This document shows, piece by piece, positions 1-8,483 of a DNA stretch of 64,000 nucleotides (the first letter of the stretch is position 1; each line of letters begins with the position of its first letter). The position numbers and the translations under genes were made by a program. The notes beneath the pieces were generated by a model, which did no database searches, was not told the origin of the DNA, and saw only the letters and a list, made by a program, of their open reading frames with translations. The stretch comes from Rhizobium sp. BK316. Its GTDB lineage: Bacteria > Pseudomonadota > Alphaproteobacteria > Rhizobiales > Rhizobiaceae. The DNA lies in the NCBI RefSeq assembly GCF_014193695.1, contig NZ_JACHZR010000001.1, positions 1,091,309 to 1,155,308 on the forward strand. Reading direction: 5' to 3'.

Positions 1-53
1 TTGGTTTTCCCGAATTTTGCTGCATCGCACGTTTTGATGTGTTGAAGGAGGCG

Positions 54-80
54 ATGGCTTATCGGCGCATTTTAGTCTGA
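54..80 (+). other. nine-codon ORF with strong RBS, possible truncated gene start
   Basis: An AAGGAGG box sits just before ATG 54, which opens an eight-residue peptide (MAYRRILV) ending at TGA 78-80. The peptide resembles the first residues of universal stress proteins, so this may be the stump of a deleted gene whose remainder was lost at the junction with the AT-rich stretch that follows. It could equally be chance. The rest of 81-214 is AT-rich and shows no gene. Confidence 0.2.
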
Positions 81-214
81 TCAAAGCGGATAAAATCTTT
101 TATAATCAATGTATTATAATTTTCGCTGACGCGATTTGGCAGTGCTGATTGACAATCGGATGGTAGAAGTGCTGCCTTGAATCGGCATAAGTGATTAAAT
201 TTTACAAATGCTGA

Positions 215-424
215 TTGCTGGGAGGGCAATCTTTCAAATCCGAAGTCGGCGGTCGCGGCGGCGTGCTCGGCACCTTCTTCGCGGTCATGCTGCTCCAGGT
301 CCTGCGCAACATCTTCAACCTGCTCGGGCTCGGCTCGTTCTACCAGATGACCGTAACCGGCCTGATCATCGTCGCCGCCATCCTGCTCAATCGCTTCATC
401 GACATTCGCCGAGGCCAGGCGTAA
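215..424 (+). pseudogene. C-terminal remnant of a ribose-type ABC permease
   Basis: About 65 residues match the last two membrane segments of RbsC-family sugar permeases: a GGRGGVLGT-like loop motif, a hydrophobic stretch, and the end IDIRRGQA before a TAA stop. Nothing upstream in any frame supplies the other roughly 260 residues, and the sequence changes abruptly to AT-rich DNA near position 215. I read this as the 3' end of a permease gene that once headed the deoC operon and was cut by a deletion or rearrangement. The fragment ends 27 bases before deoC, a normal operon distance. It cannot make a working permease; the transporter on the opposite strand (3874-8085) may have replaced it. Confidence 0.7.
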
Positions 425-451
425 ACCTGCCGGAAAAAATTGGACATCACA

Positions 452-1405
452 ATGACAGAGCATTTTCCCCGTCCCGAAGGCACGCCCCTGACACCGGATT
501 GGTTCGACAGATATGTCGTCAACCTCAGTGCAACCGAACGCCGGGCCGCGACGCTGCCGGCCCGTCGCACCGTCAAGAAGGAATGGCAAGCCGCCTGGCT
601 GTTGCGCGCAATCACCTGCATCGACCTGACGACGCTCGCCGGCGACGACACCGAAGGCCGCGTCAAGCGCCTTTGCGCCAAGGCCAAGGCGCCGCTCCGC
701 GCCGATCTCTTGGAGGGTCTCGGCATCGACAAGCTGACTGTCGGTGCGGTCTGCGTCTATCCAACCATGGTGCCTCATGCCGTCAAAGCTCTTGACGGTT
801 CCGGCATCCCGGTCGCTTCGGTGGCCACCGGCTTCCCCGCAGGATTGATGCCGCTGCCGCTCCGCCTCGCCGAAATCCGCTATGCCGTCGAACAGGGCGC
901 AAGCGAGATCGACATCGTCATCACCCGAGAACATGTGCTGAAAGGCGAATGGGCCGCGCTCTACGACGAGATCAAGGCAATGCGTGAAGCTTGCGGCCCA
1001 GCGCATATGAAATCGATCCTCGCGACGGGCGACCTCAAAACGCTGACCAATGTCTACCGTGCCTCGATGGTCGCCATGCAGGCGGGCTCCGACTTCATCA
1101 AGACCTCAACCGGCAAGGAAGACGTCAACGCCACGCTGCCGGTATCGCTGACGATGATCCGCGCGCTGCGCGACTATCACGATCGGACCGGCCAGATGAT
1201 CGGCTTCAAGCCGGCTGGCGGGCTTAGAACCGCCAAGGACGCGATGAACTGGCTGATCCTGATGAAGGAGGAACTCGGCACGCGCTTCATGATGCCGGAC
1301 CTTTTCCGCATCGGCGCCTCCTCCATGCTGGGCGATATCGAACGCCAGCTCGAACACCATCTGACCGGCCGCTACTCGGCCGCCAATCGCCACGCGCTAG
1401 CCTGA
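452..1405 (+). CDS. deoC: deoxyribose-phosphate aldolase
   Basis: Cytosolic class I aldolase that splits 2-deoxy-D-ribose 5-phosphate into glyceraldehyde 3-phosphate and acetaldehyde. The 317-residue protein carries the Schiff-base lysine in DFIKTSTGK (about residue 217) and the second conserved lysine in GFKPAGGLR (about residue 255). It is longer than E. coli DeoC (about 260 aa) because of an N-terminal extension, as in other rhizobial members. ATG 452 is chosen over an in-frame TTG at 440; neither has a strong ribosome site. The aldehyde dehydrogenase starts 9 bases downstream, so the two are cotranscribed and the second enzyme can take the acetaldehyde. No phosphorylase gene (deoA or deoD) lies nearby, so free deoxyribose or its phosphate is the more likely input. 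Confidence 0.93.
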   Translation: MTEHFPRPEGTPLTPDWFDRYVVNLSATERRAATLPARRTVKKEWQAAWLLRAITCIDLTTLAGDDTEGRVKRLCAKAKAPLRADLLEGLGIDKLTVGAVCVYPTMVPHAVKALDGSGIPVASVATGFPAGLMPLPLRLAEIRYAVEQGASEIDIVITREHVLKGEWAALYDEIKAMREACGPAHMKSILATGDLKTLTNVYRASMVAMQAGSDFIKTSTGKEDVNATLPVSLTMIRALRDYHDRTGQMIGFKPAGGLRTAKDAMNWLILMKEELGTRFMMPDLFRIGASSMLGDIERQLEHHLTGRYSAANRHALA

Positions 1406-1414
1406 GGACTGACC

Positions 1415-3796
1415 ATGCCTTCCATCAAGGACATTATGCAAACTATGGAATACGGCCCAGCTCCCGAAAGCAATTCCGAAGTCAAGGCCTGGCTCGAGGC
1501 CCGTGCGGCTGGCCTCGGCCATTACATCAAAGGCAGCTTCACTGCCGCCGAAGGCGAACTGATCGAGGTCGTCAACCCGGCGACCGAAGAAGTCATCGCA
1601 CGCGTCGCCAAGGGCGGCGCGGCGGACGTTGACGCGGCCGTGCGCGCTGCCCGCGCTGCCTTTCCTGCCTGGTCCGGTCTCCCGGGACACGAGCGCGCCA
1701 AATATCTCTATGCGATCGCCCGCCACATCCAGAAGCGTGAGCGCTTCTTCTCCGTACTGGAGACGATGGACAACGGCAAAACGATCCGCGAAACGCGCGA
1801 CATCGACATCCCGCTCGTCGCGCGCCACTTCTACCACCATGCCGGCTGGGCCGAAATCGCCGACGACGCATTCCCGAACTACGTGGCCGTCGGGGTCTGC
1901 GGACAGATCATCCCGTGGAACTTCCCGCTGCTGATGCTTGCATGGAAGATCGCTCCGGCGCTGGCAGCCGGCAATACGGTCGTCATCAAGCCCGCCGACC
2001 TCACGCCGCTGACCGCTTATGCTTTCGGCGAACTGCTGGACGAAATCGGACTCCCGCCCGGCGTGGTCAACATCGTCCACGGTGACGGCGAGACGGGCGC
2101 TGCGATCGCCGGCCATCCTGACGTCGACAAAGTGGCGTTCACCGGCTCGACCAATGTCGGCCGTATCATCCGCCGGCAGATTGCCGGCTCGGGCAAAAAG
2201 CTCAGCCTCGAACTTGGCGGGAAGTCGCCCTTCGTCGTTCTTGAAGACGCCGACCTCGATGCTGCCGTAGAAGGTGTCGTCGACGCGATCTGGTTCAACC
2301 AGGGCGAAGTTTGCTGCGCAGGATCCCGCATTCTCGTGCAGGAAGGTGTCGCGCCGACCTTCTTCGGCAAGCTGAAGAACCGCATGCAGACGCTGCGCGT
2401 CGGCGATCCGCTGGACAAGACAATGGATGTCGGCGCGATCGTCTCGGCAAAGCAGTTCGCCCGCGTTAAGGGCCTTATTGCAAAGGGCGAGGAAGAGGGC
2501 GCGACCCTCAATTTGGCGCCGGTAAACCTGCCGTCGACGGGTTTTTTCTGCGCTCCAGGCTTCTTCACCGGAACGGCGCCCGCCCACACCGTCTCGCAGG
2601 TGGAAATCTTCGGGCCGGTCGCAACGAGTTCCACCTTCAGGACACTGGACGAGGCGGTCGCACTGGCCAATGACACCCGGTACGGCCTTGCCGCATCCGT
2701 CTGGTCTGAAAATATCAACCGCGCGATCGAAGTGGCCGCACGGGTCAAGGCCGGCGTAATCTGGATCAACGCCACCAATATGTTCGACGCGGCAGCCCCC
2801 TTCGGAGGCTATCGGGAAAGCGGCTTCGGCCGCGAGGGCGGCCGCTCGGGCATGTACGAATATCTGAAGCCCGCAGGCGGAAAGGAGGGCAAGATGCGTC
2901 CGACGCCGGCGCTTCGCCCGCATGTCGCACCGCTTGGCGGCAAGGTTGAGCGCCCCGAGATCGACGTCACCGCGAAGCTCTACATCGGCGGCAAGCAGGT
3001 GCGCCCGGATGGCGGCCAGAGTTACACGGTTGTCGGCAAGGCCGGTCAGGCGATCGGCCAGGCTGGGCTCGCCAACCGCAAGGACGTCCGGAACGCAGTC
3101 GAGGCGGCGAACAAAGCGACCTCCTGGAGCGGTGTGACAGCGCACAACCGTGCCCAGGTTCTTTACTTCCTGGCCGAAAACCTCACGCAACGACGCGCCG
3201 AATTCGTCGCCGCGCTACAAGCGACCGGGGCAAGTGCCAAGCCCGAGGACGAAGTGGAGCAGACGATCTGCCGGGCCTTCTGGTATGCGGCTCAGGCCGA
3301 CAAGTTCGACGGCGCCGTGACGGCAACCAAGTCCCGCCATGTGACAATGACCGTCAACGAGCCGTATGGAACGATGGGTATTGTCGCGTCCGACGAGGCG
3401 CCCCTTCTGTCGCTTCTGTCCCTCATTCTGCCGGCGATCACGCTCGGCAACCGGGTCGTCGCCATTGCGGCCCAAAGCCATCCGCTGGTGGTGGCGCGCC
3501 TCTACCAGGTATTCGAGACTTCTGACATTCCGGACGGCGTCATCAATCTCCTGACCGGCGAACGTGATGTGCTTGCCAAGACCCTTGCCGAACACGACGA
3601 TGTCGCTGCTCTTTGGTATTGCGGCAGCGAAGAAGGTTCCGCCATGGTCGAGACGGCCTCAGCAGGCAACCTGAAGTACACTTGGGTCGATCGCGGCCGG
3701 CTTCGCGACTGGCGCGATCCAAAGCAGGGCCAGGGGGCGGAGTTTCTGCGCCGCGCCTGCCAGGTCAAGACGATCTGGTTACCTTACGGAGAATGA
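1415..3796 (+). CDS. two-domain aldehyde dehydrogenase family protein
   Basis: A 793-residue NAD(P)-dependent aldehyde dehydrogenase, probably oxidising the acetaldehyde released by DeoC. The first half (about residues 35-485) is a full ALDH domain with the ELGGKSP glutamate motif, the NQGEVCCAG cysteine motif near residue 300 and a PFGGYRESG tail. The second half (about 515-793) is a second, degenerate ALDH-like domain: it keeps nucleotide-fold segments such as [11 protein letters not shown] but no FNQGQxC-type catalytic motif was found, and it stops early. The usual ALDH is about 490-500 aa, so this is a fusion or duplication in which only the first domain looks catalytic. Paired doubled ALDHs next to deoC occur in other rhizobia. 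Acetaldehyde as substrate is inferred from context. Confidence 0.85.
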   Translation: MPSIKDIMQTMEYGPAPESNSEVKAWLEARAAGLGHYIKGSFTAAEGELIEVVNPATEEVIARVAKGGAADVDAAVRAARAAFPAWSGLPGHERAKYLYAIARHIQKRERFFSVLETMDNGKTIRETRDIDIPLVARHFYHHAGWAEIADDAFPNYVAVGVCGQIIPWNFPLLMLAWKIAPALAAGNTVVIKPADLTPLTAYAFGELLDEIGLPPGVVNIVHGDGETGAAIAGHPDVDKVAFTGSTNVGRIIRRQIAGSGKKLSLELGGKSPFVVLEDADLDAAVEGVVDAIWFNQGEVCCAGSRILVQEGVAPTFFGKLKNRMQTLRVGDPLDKTMDVGAIVSAKQFARVKGLIAKGEEEGATLNLAPVNLPSTGFFCAPGFFTGTAPAHTVSQVEIFGPVATSSTFRTLDEAVALANDTRYGLAASVWSENINRAIEVAARVKAGVIWINATNMFDAAAPFGGYRESGFGREGGRSGMYEYLKPAGGKEGKMRPTPALRPHVAPLGGKVERPEIDVTAKLYIGGKQVRPDGGQSYTVVGKAGQAIGQAGLANRKDVRNAVEAANKATSWSGVTAHNRAQVLYFLAENLTQRRAEFVAALQATGASAKPEDEVEQTICRAFWYAAQADKFDGAVTATKSRHVTMTVNEPYGTMGIVASDEAPLLSLLSLILPAITLGNRVVAIAAQSHPLVVARLYQVFETSDIPDGVINLLTGERDVLAKTLAEHDDVAALWYCGSEEGSAMVETASAGNLKYTWVDRGRLRDWRDPKQGQGAEFLRRACQVKTIWLPYGE

Positions 3797-3808
3797 GCCA
3801 ATGGGAAG

Positions 3809-3870
3809 GGGGGCGGCCCGCCCCCTCAACTGGTCGATTTCGACGGTGTCATTGCCAATGGTGAGGCAAT
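3809..3870. terminator. convergent-end hairpins between ALDH and ABC operon
   Basis: Two inverted repeats lie between the converging genes. GGGGGC (3809-3814) and GCCCCC (3820-3825) frame a 5-base loop; ATTGCC (3851-3856) and GGCAAT (3865-3870) frame an 8-base loop. Neither has a clear U-run, so intrinsic termination is uncertain. Confidence 0.4.
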
Positions 3871-3873
3871 CAA

Positions 3874-4656
3874 TCAGATCTTTCTTGCCTCATCGGCCGT
3901 CAGCGCGTTCTCCCGCGTGCCGGAAACGATAATCTCCAGCACTTCATGCTCGTCGGTATTCCTGATGTAGCGATCCCCGACATATTCGCCGCGCTTGAGG
4001 ACCATGACGCGATCGCCCACGGCAAAGATATCGACCAGGCGGTGTGAGATGATGATCTGGGCGACGCCCTGCCTCTTCAGTTCCAGCATGGTTTCGAGCA
4101 GCCGTTCCGTCGCCATCACGGAAAGGTTGGCGGTCGGCTCGTCGAGGATCACGACGCGCGGCTCGAACGAGATTGCGCGGGCGATCGCGACGGACTGCTG
4201 GCGGCCGCCCGACAGGCTTTCGACCTTCTGATAGACGGAATTCACGTCGACCTTGAGCCGTTTCAGCACGCTGTCGGCATCCGCATACATCTTCCGCCTG
4301 TTGACGAAAGGACCCTTGAGCGGCCAGCGGCCAAGAAAGATATTCTGGCCGACATCCATGTTGCCGCAGAGCGCGAAATCCTGGTAGATCATCTCGATAC
4401 CAACGTCGCGGCTCTCGTGCGGGCTCTTGAAGCGCACCGGCTGCCCGGCAACGATGATATCGCCCGCATCGCGCTGATAAGCACCGGTCAGGATCTTCAT
4501 GAGCGTCGATTTGCCGGCGGAATTGTCGCCGACAAGGCCGAGAATCTCGCCGGGATAAAGCGTGAGATCCACCTTGCGAAGCGCCTGCACGGCCCCGAAG
4601 GCTTTTTCGATGCCCCGCATTTCCACGATCGGCGCGAATGGTGTCGCCTCAGCCAT
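3874..4656 (-). CDS. sugar ABC transporter ATP-binding protein
   Basis: A 260-residue cytoplasmic ATPase that should drive the fused permease encoded just upstream. It has Walker A GDNSAGKST (about residues 42-50), a signature of LSGGRQQ rather than LSGGQ, and Walker B VVILDEPTA. It has one nucleotide-binding domain, whereas RbsA/MglA proteins of this CUT2 class usually have two in tandem (about 500 aa). ATG 4656 overlaps the end of the permease gene by 8 bases, indicating translational coupling. Substrate is inferred from the convergent deoC operon: deoxyribose or a related pentose. Confidence 0.9.
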   Translation of the reverse strand: MAEATPFAPIVEMRGIEKAFGAVQALRKVDLTLYPGEILGLVGDNSAGKSTLMKILTGAYQRDAGDIIVAGQPVRFKSPHESRDVGIEMIYQDFALCGNMDVGQNIFLGRWPLKGPFVNRRKMYADADSVLKRLKVDVNSVYQKVESLSGGRQQSVAIARAISFEPRVVILDEPTANLSVMATERLLETMLELKRQGVAQIIISHRLVDIFAVGDRVMVLKRGEYVGDRYIRNTDEHEVLEIIVSGTRENALTADEARKI

Positions 4657-6904
4657 GACTGCTGTCCCCTGTTGGCGCCTCTCTTCTCAGCCGGGTTAGC
4701 AGGCGCCCGAAAATATTGGCCTGGCGCACCCATATGTCGATCAGCACTGCGACGATCAGGATGACTCCGATGAAGACGTTGATCCAGTGCTGCGGCATGC
4801 TGAAGCCCTGGACGTTGAGTTGAAGCAATGCCCGCACCAGCGTGATGACGGCGGCACCCGCGAGCGAGCCGATCATCGTGCCGTAACCGCCGAAGATCGA
4901 TCCGCCGCCGATGATCACCGACGCGATCGCATCGAGCTCGCGAAACTGGCCGGCGACTGGGTTGAAGCTGCGAAAATAGGCGACGTTGATGATCCCGGCC
5001 ATGGTTGCGCAGAGCGCCGACAGCATGAGCGCGATGAAGCGCACACGGTTGGTATTGATGCCGGCATAGGCGGCCGCCCGCACATTACCGCCGGCCGCAC
5101 AGACCTTCAGCCCGAACGGCGTATAGGCGAGCATGATGCCGGCGATCACGGCAACGAAGAACATCCAGATCGTCTGGATGCTGACGACCTCGGCCACCGC
5201 GCGGATGATGCCCGGCGGCAGAGCAAGGCCGAAATGAAGGAGAACGTCGTTCACCTTGCGCCCGAGCAGGTTATAGCCCTCGGGCCAACCGGTCAGCTGC
5301 TGTCCCGCGACGAACCAGGCGGCGAGCCCCCGGGCAATGTAGAACATGCCGAGCGTGGCGATGAAGGCTGGCAGTTTGAAGCCGACGACGACCATGGCGT
5401 TGACGGCACCGGCAGCCACACCCGCGAGCAGGCCCATCGTCACGGCTGTAAGCGGGTCGGCGCCGAGCACTTTCAGGAAATAGGCCGCTGTGCTGCCGGC
5501 AAGGGCAAGCACTGCACCGACCGAGAGATCAATATCGCCGGCTGCGATGACATAGGTGAGCCCGACCGTGATGAGGGCCAGTTCCGTGTAGTTGAGCAGG
5601 ATGGCAAAGGTGTTGGGCAGGTTCCACCAATAGTCCGGCCTGAGCGCGAGGCCCGTCAGCCACAACACGACGGTCAGGATGATGGCGAGAGCATCGCGGC
5701 GGGCGAGGAACTTGCCGAGCCCGGTGGCAGACAGCGCCATGTCGGCCGCCATTGCCCCCTTGGTCTGGACGCCCTCGATCGCCACGCCGCCCGTCTCGTA
5801 GGCCGGCGGCCGCGGCCGGCCAGTGAGCCATGCCCATAGCCGGGCCGCAACCTGCCGCCTGATAAGGATGGGCTCGATCAGCACCGCGATGACAAGAAGC
5901 AGACCCAGGAAAACCAGCACGGCGCCTGCAGGCAGGGTGAATTTGGCGCCGACCGAGACGTTTTCGCCGTCGATCACGACGATGCGCGTAATCGGCCATC
6001 CCTCGCGCAGCACCTTGTCGATCAAGACGACGACCGCGGCACCCAGGCAAGACCCGATGACGCGCCCGCGCCCGCCAAGGATCGATGCTCCGCCGATGAC
6101 GACGGCTGCGATGACGGTGAGTTCCCAGCTGACACCATAGAGAGGGGTGACACCCTTGTCCTGTGCGGCCGACAGGAGAGCCGCAAGGGTCGCGCAAAGC
6201 GAGGAGAGCAGATAGGCACGGATGCGTACCCAGCGCGTACGAATGCCGGCATAGACCGCCGCCTGCTCGTTGCCGCCGGTCGCGAAAGTCTCGTAGCCCC
6301 AGCGGGTCTTGGCAAGCACATAGGCCCCAACCATGGCGATGAGGAAGAAGATCGCGATCTGGTTGTTGAAGCCGAGGATATTCGTCTCTCCCAGGTGGAA
6401 GAACAGCGGATGGTCTTTCGCCTTGTCGGAATAATAGATTGCCTGACCATGCGTCAGCGCCAGCACGAAGCCGCGGCCGATGAAGAGGATCGTCAGCGTC
6501 GCGATGAAGGCCGGCACTTTCAGGACGGTGACAAGCACGCCGTTGATCAGGCCGATCACCGTGCCCAAGAGCACGCAGAGGATCACCGACTGGATCACGC
6601 CGAAATCGAGAAAACTCGGGGCAAAAAGCCTGGCGAAGACGACGGCGACCAGACCGTAGGTCGAACCGACCGACAGATCGAGATCTCTGTTGACGATGAC
6701 GAAAGTCATTCCGACCGCGATGATCCCCACACGGGACGTATCGCGCAGAAGCGCGTGAAGGGCCTCCGTCGATCCGAAAAAGGCCGGATTGACGAGGGCT
6801 CCGCCGAAATAGAGCAGCGCAAGAAACATGAGGAGCCCCGCCTCCCAGCCGCCGACGAGCTGGGGCGGCGCACGGCCGAGCGATGTCGTCGTGGCGGGCT
6901 CCAT
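4649..6904 (-). CDS. tandem-fused sugar ABC permease (two RbsC-like domains)
   Basis: An inner-membrane protein of 751 residues, about twice the usual RbsC length of 320-340. Two homologous permease domains are joined by a linker (about residues 350-400): each has a DLSVG motif (DLDLSVGSTYG in the first, DIDLSVGAVLA in the second) and a loop repeat, GGASILGGRGR and GGGSIFGGYGT. The protein therefore supplies both membrane halves in one chain, matching the single one-domain ATPase next to it. It sits between the binding protein (98 bases upstream, with a hairpin between) and the ATPase (8-base overlap). Import of deoxyribose or a related sugar is inferred from neighbours. Confidence 0.9.
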   Translation of the reverse strand: MEPATTTSLGRAPPQLVGGWEAGLLMFLALLYFGGALVNPAFFGSTEALHALLRDTSRVGIIAVGMTFVIVNRDLDLSVGSTYGLVAVVFARLFAPSFLDFGVIQSVILCVLLGTVIGLINGVLVTVLKVPAFIATLTILFIGRGFVLALTHGQAIYYSDKAKDHPLFFHLGETNILGFNNQIAIFFLIAMVGAYVLAKTRWGYETFATGGNEQAAVYAGIRTRWVRIRAYLLSSLCATLAALLSAAQDKGVTPLYGVSWELTVIAAVVIGGASILGGRGRVIGSCLGAAVVVLIDKVLREGWPITRIVVIDGENVSVGAKFTLPAGAVLVFLGLLLVIAVLIEPILIRRQVAARLWAWLTGRPRPPAYETGGVAIEGVQTKGAMAADMALSATGLGKFLARRDALAIILTVVLWLTGLALRPDYWWNLPNTFAILLNYTELALITVGLTYVIAAGDIDLSVGAVLALAGSTAAYFLKVLGADPLTAVTMGLLAGVAAGAVNAMVVVGFKLPAFIATLGMFYIARGLAAWFVAGQQLTGWPEGYNLLGRKVNDVLLHFGLALPPGIIRAVAEVVSIQTIWMFFVAVIAGIMLAYTPFGLKVCAAGGNVRAAAYAGINTNRVRFIALMLSALCATMAGIINVAYFRSFNPVAGQFRELDAIASVIIGGGSIFGGYGTMIGSLAGAAVITLVRALLQLNVQGFSMPQHWINVFIGVILIVAVLIDIWVRQANIFGRLLTRLRREAPTGDSSHG

Positions 6905-6948
6905 GAGTTTTTACCGACCGAATGCGTTTTTACTGATCCTTGCTGCCG

Positions 6949-6980
6949 CGTGGCGGGAGGGTCCGCGCCCTCCCGCCACG
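6949..6980 (-). promoter_or_regulatory. intercistronic hairpin after binding-protein gene
   Basis: A perfect 13-bp stem (CGTGGCGGGAGGG at 6949-6961 pairing with 6968-6980, loop TCCGCG) lies between the binding-protein stop and the permease start. No U-run follows on the minus strand. Such hairpins protect the upstream mRNA or partly terminate, giving more binding protein than permease. Confidence 0.65.
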
Positions 6981-7002
6981 ATTTCAGGCGTCCCAAACGA
7001 AA

Positions 7003-8085
7003 TCAGTTCTCGAAGCGCTTGCCGACCTTGGCGACGTTATCCTTCGTCACCAGCTGGGCGCGCGTGTCGAGATTGGCAGCCGAGATACCGCGATCGATCT
7101 GCAGATAGAGCTGCATGACGGGCCAGAAGCCCTGCAGGAAGGGCTGCTGGCCGAGCGAGCCGGTCAGGTTCCCCGCCGCGATGCCTTCCTGCTGTGCCGG
7201 GCCGAGATCGAAACCAAAAGCGCACAATTTGCCGGTCTTCCCCATCTGGGCAACCGCCTTGACGAGCGGCGGCGTAAAGACGTTGTTGGCTGTGAAGGCG
7301 CCGACCACGTCACCGCGGGACTCGAAGAGCGAAACAAGTGCGTTGACGGGGTCGTTCGGGTTCGTGTCGATGCCGACATTCTCCGGACCGGCGTCAACCT
7401 TGAAGGCATCGAGCTTGCCGGCATCCTTCAACGTCTTGACGATGGCATTGAAGGCGGCGGTGACACGGTTGTTCACCTCGATGTTGCCCATCGCGGTCGA
7501 GGACGGCAGCACGATCGAACCGCCGGCAGCACCACTGGCAAGCACGCAATTGGCGAGCGCCTCTCCGCCGATTGCCGCCGCCGACGCATCCTGGCCGGTG
7601 TGGCTGATCGCGCTCCGGTGCAGAATGGTGTCGTCGAACGAGTTGGTCGTGGCGATCGGGATGCCCGCCGCCTCGGCAGCCTTGACGATGTCGTTATAGG
7701 CGCCGACCTGCGGCGTCGTCATGATGATACCGTCGATCGTCGGGTCCTGAATGATCTGGTTCAGGATCTCGAGCTCGCGGGCGGGGTCGTCCACGGGCGA
7801 TTCCGAACCGAGCAGCAATATTTTGGCGCCGATCATATTGCCGGCGGCGATCGCGCCGACATAGACAGGGTCAAAGAAGCCGTTGCCTGCCGTGTGCGTC
7901 ACGATCGCGAAGGTCAAATGACCGTCAGCCGAATGGAAATCCTTCGTGCCGGGGGCCTCTTTTGCGGCTTCCTCGAAATTGTAGCCGCCAACCGCTTTCT
8001 CGACGCTGCCCGACTGTGCAAATGCATGCGAGACACCAAGCGACAGTATTGCGGCCGATGCCGCGTAGATCAATATCCGCCTCAT
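7003..8085 (-). CDS. sugar ABC transporter substrate-binding protein (RbsB-like)
   Basis: A 360-residue periplasmic binding protein with a signal peptide of about 23 residues ending at SHAFAQ. The mature part follows the type I pentose/hexose-binding fold, with a long N-terminal segment before the first strand (LTFAIVTHTAGNGFFDP). ATG 8085 has a GGAGG site 7 bases upstream. It is the first gene of a minus-strand operon with the fused permease and ATPase. Convergence with deoC suggests deoxyribose or a deoxynucleoside-derived sugar as ligand; this is inference. Confidence 0.9.
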   Translation of the reverse strand: MRRILIYAASAAILSLGVSHAFAQSGSVEKAVGGYNFEEAAKEAPGTKDFHSADGHLTFAIVTHTAGNGFFDPVYVGAIAAGNMIGAKILLLGSESPVDDPARELEILNQIIQDPTIDGIIMTTPQVGAYNDIVKAAEAAGIPIATTNSFDDTILHRSAISHTGQDASAAAIGGEALANCVLASGAAGGSIVLPSSTAMGNIEVNNRVTAAFNAIVKTLKDAGKLDAFKVDAGPENVGIDTNPNDPVNALVSLFESRGDVVGAFTANNVFTPPLVKAVAQMGKTGKLCAFGFDLGPAQQEGIAAGNLTGSLGQQPFLQGFWPVMQLYLQIDRGISAANLDTRAQLVTKDNVAKVGKRFEN

Positions 8086-8248
8086 GATTGGTCCTCCCTT
8101 GAAACCAAGGGAGGAAAGCCGTTCGAGCGCAATTATCGAGAGTGGGGCCGAAGGCTTATCCTCCCATTTGCTAATATTCTGCGCAATTCCGATCCAAGTA
8201 AACGGGGAAGTTGATCATGTTGACGAATTTGTTCGCCTTGGAGGCTCC

Positions 8249-8384
8249 GACCGGATCATCATCATGCGCAAAGGCGAGATCGTCGAACTGGACGAGGCGC
8301 AAGGTCCTCTACAATCCTCAGCACCCCTGCTCCCCGGCTCTGAAGGACGCCGTACTGACCGCCGATTTCGCTCCGACGTCTTAA
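8249..8384 (+). pseudogene. frameshifted C-terminal remnant of a peptide-type ABC ATPase
   Basis: On the + strand the frame at 8249 reads DRIIIMRKGEIVELDEA, the strand after the H-loop of Dpp/Opp/Gsi-type ATPases. After one extra base (C300 of the 8300 block, position 8300) the frame at 8301 continues KVLYNPQHP...PALKDAV, the matching NPQHPYTRALL-like tail, ending at TAA 8382-8384. The rest of the gene is missing. Bases 8086-8248 and 8385-8483 show no gene apart from the presumed promoter of the binding-protein operon. Confidence 0.65.
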
Positions 8385-8483
8385 CGACTTGAGCGAATGC
8401 GGCGTGCCATAAGACTGGAAAATGCGAACCTACGCGTGTGTCTTACCACAATCGGCAAAACGCGGATCGCTTGTCCCGTATCG

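Noticed and set aside
1397..3190. 597-residue open frame on the minus strand opposite the aldehyde dehydrogenase
   Set aside because: Antisense shadow of a gene with clear catalytic motifs; no domain or ribosome site of its own.
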